A stretch of 64,000 nt of DNA from Auanema rhodensis (lineage: Eukaryota; Nematoda; Chromadorea; Rhabditida; Rhabditidae), in contig OZ059896.1 of assembly GCA_964057225.1 (NCBI GenBank), positions 18,782,501-18,846,500 on the forward strand, read 5' to 3'. Below are positions 44,287-54,200 of this stretch, piece by piece. Within the stretch, counting starts at the first letter, position 1. The number at the start of each line of letters is the position of its first letter. The notes under the pieces were generated by a model that saw only the letters and a list, made by a program, of their open reading frames with translations, was not told the origin of the DNA and searched no databases. A program made the translations under genes and the position numbers.

Positions 44287-46509
44287 GTCTAACTGTCTAA
44301 ATCCTAACTCTTTGGGATTCAGGATCATCGATTAGTTATATCAGACTCTCGACATTACATTACTTAACTTTGAATGATTTTATAAAAAAGGATAAATCAG
44401 TTGCAACGACAGCAAACGGATCAGCATTTCGATTTCTGGGAACAATTGATTTAACCGTAGAAATCGCTGGATATGAAATAGATCATACATTCTTCATTTC
44501 AAGAGATGAAGACTGTCCATCACCAGCATTAATTGGATTAGATTTTATGAAAACACTCGATCGTCAAAATATCGGTATGAAACTTCGACCATTCAAACAA
44601 ACGTTAGAAATCGGAAACCGCGTAGTACCGTTAGCCAATGGAAATAACGGGAATATTAAAAAAACATCATTTGTCATTAACTTGATAAATTTAAATCCAC
44701 AATGTATCTTTCCTCATCAGACCTGTAGAATACCAGTAAGGTTAGCTGAACCCATATCACACAACGAAGTCGCCGTGCTACAACCCGATGAAGAAAAGAC
44801 GATATCTACCACCTACGAAACAGCATCTCGAGACGTCAATTCAATTACCATGACATTCAAAAACAACACTGATCATCCTATAGATCTATCACCCGGAAAC
44901 ATTATTGACAAAGCAAAAATAGGCGTACTGCCACAATACGAGATCTTTACGACCGAACACAATCCAGACTATATACCACCCGAAGCGGATTGGGAAAATA
45001 AATTACCTCATTTTCCTCAGGACTTTATGAACGATCTTGATTTAAAAGACGCCGACCTAACTAAAGAACAAAAAGATCTTCTTCAGCTTTGTATTCTACG
45101 TAATAGAGATGCATTTTTAAATGAGGATAAACAAATAGGACTATTTAAAGGACCTGTAGAGCATTCAATACCTCTAAGAACAGATATGGACATGCCTAGA
45201 CCGCGTATAACGCGTATCCCTATAGGCAAACAAGAAGAAGTCGAAAGACAGGTACAGGAGATGCTGAACCAAAATATAATTGAACCATCCACATCTCTTT
45301 TCAATAGTCCTGTAGTTTTAGTCAAAAAGAAAGATGAAACATTCCGTTTCGTAACCGATTTCCGTGCTCTAAATAACGTCACTCGCAAGCAAACGTACAT
45401 CATACCTAACATTTCTGACATTGTCGATATGGCAGCCGGATCACAATATTTTTCTAACTTTGATTTAGTATCCGGATTCTTCCAAATAGCATTAAAGAAA
45501 TCAGATCGACCATTAACAGCATTTACAACAAACACCGGTACTTATCAATATAGAAGGATGCCTATAGGGTTATGTGGAGCGCCACATACCTTTCAAACAG
45601 CAGTACGATACCTTCAAAGCCGATGTAAATGCCGACTCTTTGTTTATTTGGATGATTTACTTGTTATATCAGACACTACAGAACAACATCTTGACGATAT
45701 AGCTGAGATTCTCAGAGAAGTAAAGAAATTAGGCATGAAAATTAAACTCAAGAAATGCGCTTTTGCAAGACCTGAAGTAAAATTTCTTGGTTTAATTGTC
45801 GGAAAAGATGGGGTCAAACCAGATCCACAGAAAGTCTCCGCCATTCAAGACTATCCTGCTCCAAAGTCATCTACTGGAGTAAGAGCATTTTTGGGAATGG
45901 TAGGATTCTTTCGGAAATTTATTAAAGATTTTGCACACATCGCAAGCCCTTTATACGACCATACAAAACTTGATGTGGAATTTCAATGGAATGACAAAAG
46001 TCAACAAGCTGTTGATACACTAAAAAGAAAATTGATCCAAGCACCGGTCTTAAAACCACCAAGATCAGACCGTATGTTCATTATAGAAAGTGACGGTAGT
46101 AATATCGCAGTGGGAGCAGTGTTATTACAACCTGAAGATCCCAATGAACCACTCAAAAACTTACATCCAATTGCATTTGCAAGCCGTAAACTTGTAAAAG
46201 CGGAACGTAACTATGCTCCTATTGAAATAGAAGCGTTAGGACTCGTATACGCTTTAGCTCAGTTTCGAACATATATACTTGGATCACATACAATCTGTAT
46301 CACAGACCATCGACCATTAACAAGCTTATTGACTCGTAGAGACCTTTTTGGAAGACTAGCAAAATTTCAATTAGTCATACAGGAATACGATATCGAGATA
46401 AGATACCGAGAAGGCAGACTAAACAAAGTCTGTGATGCTCTCTCATTGGAGATGAAGCAAACGATCCTAAACCGGAAAAGAAAAAGAAAACAAAAGAAAT
46501 TCCGAACCT
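44287..46509 (+). pseudogene. Truncated gypsy pol fragment (protease-RT-RNase H)
   Basis: A broken piece of a gypsy element related to, but clearly different from, the one at 21698. It opens within the protease: WDSGSS is readable from about 44310. RT follows with FVTDFRALN and YLDD (about 45649-45660), then RNase H with ESDGS and TDHRPLTSL. Just after DALS (about 46443) the frame is lost by a small deletion, and a K-rich linker continues in another frame. There is no integrase, LTR or primer site, and neither end has a target duplication. The left edge joins array spacer at AGTATT and the right edge joins inverted array spacer at about 46510. Confidence 0.88.
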
Positions 46510-46714
46510 TACCTTATGAGAAAACCTTCGGAGAATTTTTGAAAAAAAAAAACCTTCGGAGAATTTTTGATATTTTCTCACTCTGAATAGGAACATTCTC
46601 GAGAATATTATCACTGCATTTGTTTTACTGCTAGTATTTTTTTCAATTGTATGAGATAATACAGAATAAAACATGTAATTTATCAGGTAATGATTTTTTT
46701 TAAACAAAAAATAA

Positions 46715-46787
46715 CGACCCTGGCAGGACTCGAACCTACAATCTTCGGATCCGAAGTCCGACGCCTTATCCATTAGGCCACAAGGCC
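46715..46787 (-). tRNA. tRNA-Arg-TCG: tRNA-Arg (TCG)
   Basis: Minus-strand copy identical to the reference. Confidence 0.96.
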
Positions 46788-47090
46788 ATGTAAATCGCAT
46801 TCAAATTAGACAATTTGTATAACCCAACCCAGTAACTCACTAAAATGTAGTTGATTTTTTCATCGATTCTAGGTCTGAAAAAATAATAATATGAAATAAT
46901 ACTTTTATTTTAGTACCTTATGAGAAAACCTTCGGGAAATTTTTGATATTTTCTCACTCTGAATAGGAACATTCTCGAGAATATTATCACTGCATTTGTT
47001 TTACTGCTAGTATTTTTTTCAATTGTATGAGATAATACAGAATAAAACATGTAATTTATCAGGTAATGATTTTTTTTAAACAAAAAATAA

Positions 47091-47163
47091 CGACCCTGGC
47101 AGGACTCGAACCTACAATCTTCGGATCCGAAGTCCGACGCCTTATCCATTAGGCCACAAGGCC
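47091..47163 (-). tRNA. tRNA-Arg-TCG: tRNA-Arg (TCG)
   Basis: Minus-strand copy identical to the reference. Confidence 0.96.
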
Positions 47164-47466
47164 ATGTAAATCGCATTCAAATTAGACAATTTGTATAACC
47201 CAACCCAGTAACTCACTAAAATGTAGTTGATTTTTTCATCGATTCTAGGTCTGAAAAAATAATAATATGAAATAATACTTTTATTTTAGTACCTTATGAG
47301 AAAACCTTCGGGAAATTTTTGATATTTTCTCACTCTGAATAGGAACATTCTCGAGAATATTATCACTGCATTTGTTTTACTGCTAGTATTTTTTTCAATT
47401 GTTTGAGATAATACAGAATAAAACATGTAATTTATCAGGTAATGATTTTTTTAAAACAAAAAATAA

Positions 47467-47539
47467 CGACCCTGGCAGGACTCGAACCTACAATCTTCGG
47501 ATCCGAAGTCCGACGCCTTATCCATTAGGCCACAAGGCC
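47467..47539 (-). tRNA. tRNA-Arg-TCG: tRNA-Arg (TCG)
   Basis: Minus-strand copy identical to the reference; the BEL element begins 70 bp upstream. Confidence 0.96.
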
Positions 47540-47609
47540 ATGTAAATCGCATTCAAATTAGACAATTTGTATAACCCAACCCAGTAACTCACTAAAATGT
47601 AGTTGATAT

Positions 47610-47661
47610 TGTCGCGATAAGCGAGTAGGTTTTGTTTTTGTTATCTCTATCTCTCTCTATA

Positions 47662-47696
<35 letters not shown>

Positions 47697-47940
47697 TTAT
47701 CTCCTTCCTTTGTAACTAGATCAAAACACATATGCATGACATATGTGTTAACATGTGGCATAAGTAACAGTTTATTTCAGACGACCGCCCAACAACGGAG
47801 GACAGTCTTACATTTTCAACGTTCGCAGTCAGTGATTTTATTCCGTGCTTGTCTTGTTAATTCATCAATAAACCCTTTTCTACATATTTGCTTTGTGTTT
47901 TACTTCCAACCATACTATACACTTGTGGTATAACGCCACA
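47610..47940 (+). repeat. 5' LTR of BEL element
   Basis: 331 bp, TGTCGCGATAAG to ACGCCACA. It contains a long (CT)n tract at about 47650-47700 and an AATAAA signal at 47867-47872. Confidence 0.95.
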
Positions 47941-47943
47941 AAT

Positions 47944-47955
47944 TGGTGCATCGGC
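47944..47955 (+). other. Primer binding site, tRNA-Gly-like
   Basis: TGGTGCATCGGC begins 3 nt after the LTR. It complements the 3' end of a metazoan tRNA-Gly (…GCCGATGCA plus CCA), recalled from known genes. The match covers 12 nt. Confidence 0.7.
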
Positions 47956-48228
47956 TAGTTTAGATCTTAGCCGCTTTAAGTCCCACGTGGCAGGTGAGAT
48001 ACAACTCGAACCAAGCGTGTTTGAGCAAAAAACATACTTAATAAAAATCGTGGCGATCATAAGTCCACGTCAAGTCACACCAAACAGACTTGAACAATAA
48101 GCAAACTCTGAAATTAGAAACAGAGGTTTCAATTTCCTTACGTTCACATATACTGTGATCACCAAACAAACAAAGAAAAAAGAAAACAAAAAAGGAATAT
48201 AAGCATTATTCCTACATCTACAACAAAA

Positions 48229-51200
48229 ATGTCACTCCTTTTTGTCAATCATATCAAACAATCTAACCAGTTTCTTGGAGAACTGCTTACACGATACGAG
48301 ATGGAAGTGAAGGACCTTCCTGTTATTCTGGTAGATTGCGACTTCCACACTGAGGAAGAAGAGGAAACCCTCTCTTGCCTTATCATTCGCTGGACAAAAG
48401 TCCAACACCAATTCAAAGAATCGTTGAAAAATCATCAAGATAACGAGAAAAAATTCCAAAAATTTTACGAAGCATCAGACAAAACGCTTCGTAAAGCATT
48501 AGACGAACAGTACATCGCCTTCACATCCGGTGAAGACTTTGAACCCAACATTAAAAAGGTTCAAAACGCCATTATTGAGCTTGACGAACACATCATGAAA
48601 GCCGAACGCATACTTAGAAAGCTGAGAAAAACGCTTCATAAGAATGAATCTGAGCACAACAGCAATTGCTCAACAGAAAACAATGAAACAGAAAACAAAT
48701 CGAATGATCAATTTCTGGAAATTATCAAGTCATTCCTACACATCCAACAAACTAGCATCCAAAAACCAGCGATGTCGCTACCTACATTTGATGGCAAACC
48801 AGAGAACTTCAAATCATTCTGGGGCCGTTTTGATAGACTTGTTCATGATAATGAACAGTTTACAACCTTAGAAAAGGTAAACCTACTCTGTGAAAGCCTC
48901 AAAGGCAATTCACAAATAGCAATCAGAGGAATAGAACCCTCTGCTCAAAATTATGAGCTCATGCGTGAAGCATTAGTTTCTGAATTTGGAGACTATTCGT
49001 CGGATATCAACTCTCTTTTAACACAACTACGTAATTTGAGATTTGCAAGCAATAATGCAAAAGCATGCAAAGAAACATTTGGAGAAACCAAGGCACTTAT
49101 CAGGCAAATTGAAGCAGCCGGAGCTACAGTATCCCGCGAAATGTGTACCGCGATGATTCTCAACAAATTCCCATACCACATCATGGAAGACATTCTAATT
49201 CATCCAAACAACTACCATTCTACTAAAGAAATGCTGGCAGCTGTAGACCATAAAATCTATTCGTTTATTCTAAAAGAACAAACAAGAAATAGTCATGAAC
49301 AAAAGTTTCGAAATCACAAAGACAATGTCACATCTGTTTCACATAAAGACAGCACTGCAGAACAACGGAAAACCCAAACTTGGCCATGTGTCTTTTGCGA
49401 CTCATCCGAGCATCGTTTTTATCAATGCACCACATTTGAAACACCAGAGAAAAGAAGGTACCGCATTCGCGGAAAGGCCATCTGTTGGATTTGCTTTTCC
49501 GATAAACACAAAAGTTCGGAATGCAGAAAACAAAAATGTCGCAATTGCCAAGGAGATCATAATTCTGCCTTGTGCTCACAAGGAAGAAAAAGTGTACAAA
49601 ATATCCAAAAAGATAAAGAAACTCCCACAATTAAAAAAGATCAGGCTTTACTGATCACCACAGAAGAATTATTGAATAAAAAAACAACAGAATATAAACA
49701 AGAATCTGACACTAATAATCGAATCCCTACTGAGGCACTTAATGCACCAGTATCGCTTAATCACATTGCCGACACCCATAATATTGAAGAAAGTCAAGTA
49801 ATATTACGAACAGCAATGGCGAACATATACAACCACAATAGTAAAAAATATGAGCAAGTACGCATGCTCATAGATGAAGGATCCATGAGATCTTTTATAT
49901 CCAAGGACTTATCCACTAAGTTAGGATTGCCCATCCTTGGTTCTCAAAAGAAAACCTTTTACGGTATCGGAGCATTGTCCGAAACGCACGAAGTTCAGGA
50001 CGTAAAGGTAATTATTGGAACCTCAAGTGGATCCCTTATCGTAACAAAACTATTCACCAAACCCATGTTAACCACACCCATACGTTGTCCAAAACTATCT
50101 AAAGAAGACTTGAAATTTATAAAGACAAGAAAAATAAAATTAGCCAATCCACAAACAAACGGAGAATCATTTACTCCGGATATACTGATAGGTATGGATA
50201 GATACAAACTGTTCATGCATTTAAACGAAGAAACCGAACTCCCCTCACGTATGAGTTTGAAAAATTCGGTATTCGGCCACATGATACATGGAGAAGCTCC
50301 TCTTCCCCATGATAATACACAACAAGAAGTAATATTATGCTCTACAGTAGAAGAAATAACAAAAGAAACCTCTCATAAAGAACTCCTCACTAATCTGTTT
50401 GAACTGGATTCTATCGGCATCAATACAGAAAATGCCAACGCAGACCGCACTATTGATTACTATGAAGAATACTCGAAAGATATAAAAATTGAGAACAACC
50501 GTATTATTGCACCGTTCCCGTTAAAAAATAACTTCAAAAATCTTAAAAACAACAAAATGCCCGCGTACCATAGATTCGTATCCCTATGGCGAAAGTTACT
50601 GCACAATCCAGAAATGCTCTCACACTATACTACAACCATTGAAAGTTACCTCAAAGATAACATTGTCGAACAAATTCCCAACAATCACCAGGAGCCTTTA
50701 GAGTTTTATATGCCCCACCATGGGGTTTGGAAGCCCAGCAAGGCTAACCCTCTCAGAATCGTTTTTGACGCCTCCGCTAAACAGAAAGACAGCCCGTCGT
50801 TGAATGAGATAATACACACAGGACGATCATTTATCACATATATACACGACATCATGATCTCCTGCAGAACAAGACCAATATTAATAACATGCGATATCAA
50901 AGCCGCATTTTTACAAATACAACTGACAGAGAATCACAAAAATCTATGCAAATTCTTTTGGATAAAAAACAAAGAATACCCAATATCTCACAACAATATC
51001 ATAACCCTTCGATTCAACAGATTACCGTTCGGTATCACTGCATCCCCCAGCGTATTGAACATGGGCATAAAATGGTTCTTAGAATCAAAAGTAGACAACC
51101 CATTAGCTATGGAAATACTGAACAACTTATACGTTGACAATATCATTCTTACAGCAAATACAACAGCAGAAACTATAAAGAAATGTAAAGAAACCCAAAA

Positions 51201-54200
51201 ACTATTCACAGAAATAAACATGCATGTTCGCGAATTCTTGTCAAACGACGAACAAGTAATACAGAACCTTCCTGAAGAAGACAGATATCCGAACATGACA
51301 ACCAAAATACTTGGCATATCTTTTAATAAAGAACACGACTCCTTCATTATCCCAATAAAAATAACAACGACTCACACAAGTTACACCAAGAGAATTCTAC
51401 TCAGTCAGCTACACTCAATATTTGATCCCATTGGATTAGCAGCACCATTACTGTTACCTCTCAAACTTATCTTGCGAGAAATCATAAACACAAAATTATC
51501 ATGGGACCAACCCATTGAATCAGATAATATCAAACAATGGGAACAACATATTAATCACATTAACAATCAGCAATTGACCATGAAAAGATATTTTAAATTC
51601 TCTGAACATACAACACAGTTATGGGTCTTTGCTGACGCAAACAACCAAGCCATGGCCGCATGTTCATATTTCCAAACAAACGAGCAGATTAGTTCTCTGC
51701 TCAACGGTAAATCCCGCATAGCACCCAAAAATAAGACCACAATTCCTCGATTAGAATTATTAGCCATCCGCTTAGCAGTACGAATGGCATTAGCTATTGT
51801 AACCATATGCCCGAAAGTGGCAAAAGTCAACATTATAAGCGATAGCAACATCGCGCTATCATGGATTATTTCTCTAAAATCCCTCCCACTGTTCATTAAA
51901 AATCAAACAAACATTATAAATAAACAGCTACACCAAATCAAACAAGTATGTTGCAATGTAGAATTACATCATGTACAAACCTCGTACAATACTGCAGACA
52001 TTGGATCCCGAGGTGCAGACATCGAGAAACTACAAGATTCCGACTGGATAAAGGGTCCACATTGGTTAACTAAACTTTCCGCTCATAACCCTCTGACATC
52101 ATTCGGCTCGCCTAAGAACTCTAACAGGAATAACGCAGAATCAGAATCGGAGCATCACAATGTGGTCCACATAATTATAGACAATCTTCCAACCGATGAT
52201 ATTTGGAACATTCGTGAAAACTATGATGATGTGATCAAAACAATGACAACCGTAGGAAAATTATTCAAAAAATGGTTTCTTAAAGTCCATCCTAACAACG
52301 CCAACAAGTTGCAAAAAATAAAACATCTCACATCAACAGACACGCACACTGTTGAAGACATCAACATTATTGAAAAAATTTTGATCAGTAACAGTCAATC
52401 TAATATGAGCCTTGATGACTTACAGCAAAGACATATAAATCTAAAATTCTTCAAAGATACATGGGATATTTATCGCGTAAGAAGCCGTTTACAAAATACT
52501 CTTCTTCCCGAAGAGACGAAAAACCCTATATTCCTTCTTAAAACAAACCCCATAGTTAAAAAACTGATCAACAAAATACACAAAGACAATAATCATCAAG
52601 GCAAACATTTCACGCTTATTCAATTGAGACAAAAATTCTACATACCAAAAATAACCGGAGTCATCAGACAAACATTGAAAAACTGTGTGACATGTAAAAG
52701 ATTCCAATCACACCCTTATGAATTACCAGATATGCCATCGCTACCAAAAGATAGAGCGATTCTTACAAGAGCATTCTTTTCAACAGGGTGTGATCTTATG
52801 GGCCCCTTCACCCTTCGAAATGGGTCTAAAGTCCATATTTGTCTGTTTACATGCATGACAACTAGAGCAATTCACTTAGAGGTAGTCACCAATCAATCCA
52901 CAGTTGCCTTTATGAATGCATTTAATAGATTTATATCACGCAGAGGTACTCCAGAAATTATGCGCAGTGACTGCGCAGGAAACTTTATTCTGAGCTCAAA
53001 AATATTAGAAACCCTTGAAAAAACCTCGGATTACAACGAAAGAAGCTTACTAAACACACTAGCACAGCAAAAAATTAAATGGATATACAACACTCCATTA
53101 TCACCCTGGAAAGGTGGATGTTGGGAACGTTTAGTAGGTGTAACCAAAGCTTCACTCAAAAAATGTTTCATTCCTAGTCGAATGTCCCTGGATGACTTAC
53201 ACACAGCCATTGTAAAAATAGAAGCTATAATTAATACACGCCCACTCACCCATCCACACCCAGATAATTTAGATACTCTACCCATAAGGCCAATTGACTT
53301 TTTAACATCAGCCATAAAGTTTTCATTACCTGAAAACAACGCGGATACTCATATATTTGATATCCAGAGCGATATTCAAACGATTCAATCAACAGAGCAA
53401 GCGCTAGAAGCGCTTCAATTATCAGAAGACTCAGCATCTAAATTTTGGAAACGATTTCAAGAAGAATATCTAACAAGCTTAAAAGATATATTTAAGCATA
53501 AACACCATAGAAAAAATCACACAAACATCTTCCCCCAACCAGATGAAATAGTATTGATACAAAACGACATGTTGCCACGAGGAACATGGAAACTAGGTCG
53601 CATCATTGAAACAATCACTAGTTCAGATGGCAACATACGTTCAGCAAAAGTCGCAACAAGCAATGGAAACATAATTATTCGATCCATTAATCAGCTCTAT
53701 CCACTAGAGATAAGATGCAACACTAACAGTAACAAAATCATAGAAGACAACTCACACATAGTTCAAGAAAATAATAGCTCAACAGATAGAACCCCACATA
53801 CTGATATTGTATTAGACAATATACTTTTCGATCATCCTATAGAACATACAGATCAAACAATACATGAGAATAATAACATAAATGATGTTAGCCATAATTA
53901 CGATATTGCATATGAATCAGATAACTCGCAACATGATAATACATACACTCCAGAAACAGAGAACAATGAGGATGCCACAAATGATCGACCTCAAAATAAG
54001 ACAAAACAATCAGCAGTAAAAACAGCAAAATATACAGAACAAGATGATGTCACTGAGAAGGAAATTATAAAAGCCTTCCCACTAAAAATGTCCTATGCTA
54101 CACACCAAAGAAAAAATAAAATAAACCCAAAAGTAGCAGCTGACATTATGAAAGCGCTTTCCTTACCGATTATGATAACTTCGACATATGCCGAAGAAAT

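Larger units (their letters stand above)
46510..47609 (-). repeat. Inverted tRNA-Arg array, block 4 (three tRNA genes)
   Basis: The same ~376-bp units on the minus strand, pointing toward block 3. The first spacer carries a local tandem copy of AACCTTCGGAGAATTTTTG (46521-46541 and 46549-46570), separated by an A run, at the junction with the pol fragment. Confidence 0.95.

Noticed and set aside
49873..49881. BEL protease with D-E-G instead of D-S/T-G as an inactive enzyme
   Set aside because: I recall DEG-type active sites in related BEL/DUF1758 proteins, so this may be normal for the family; no claim of inactivity is made.
51130..51141. BEL RT motif YVDN as a catalytic loss
   Set aside because: YVDN is, from memory, common in nematode BEL elements; the rest of RT is intact.
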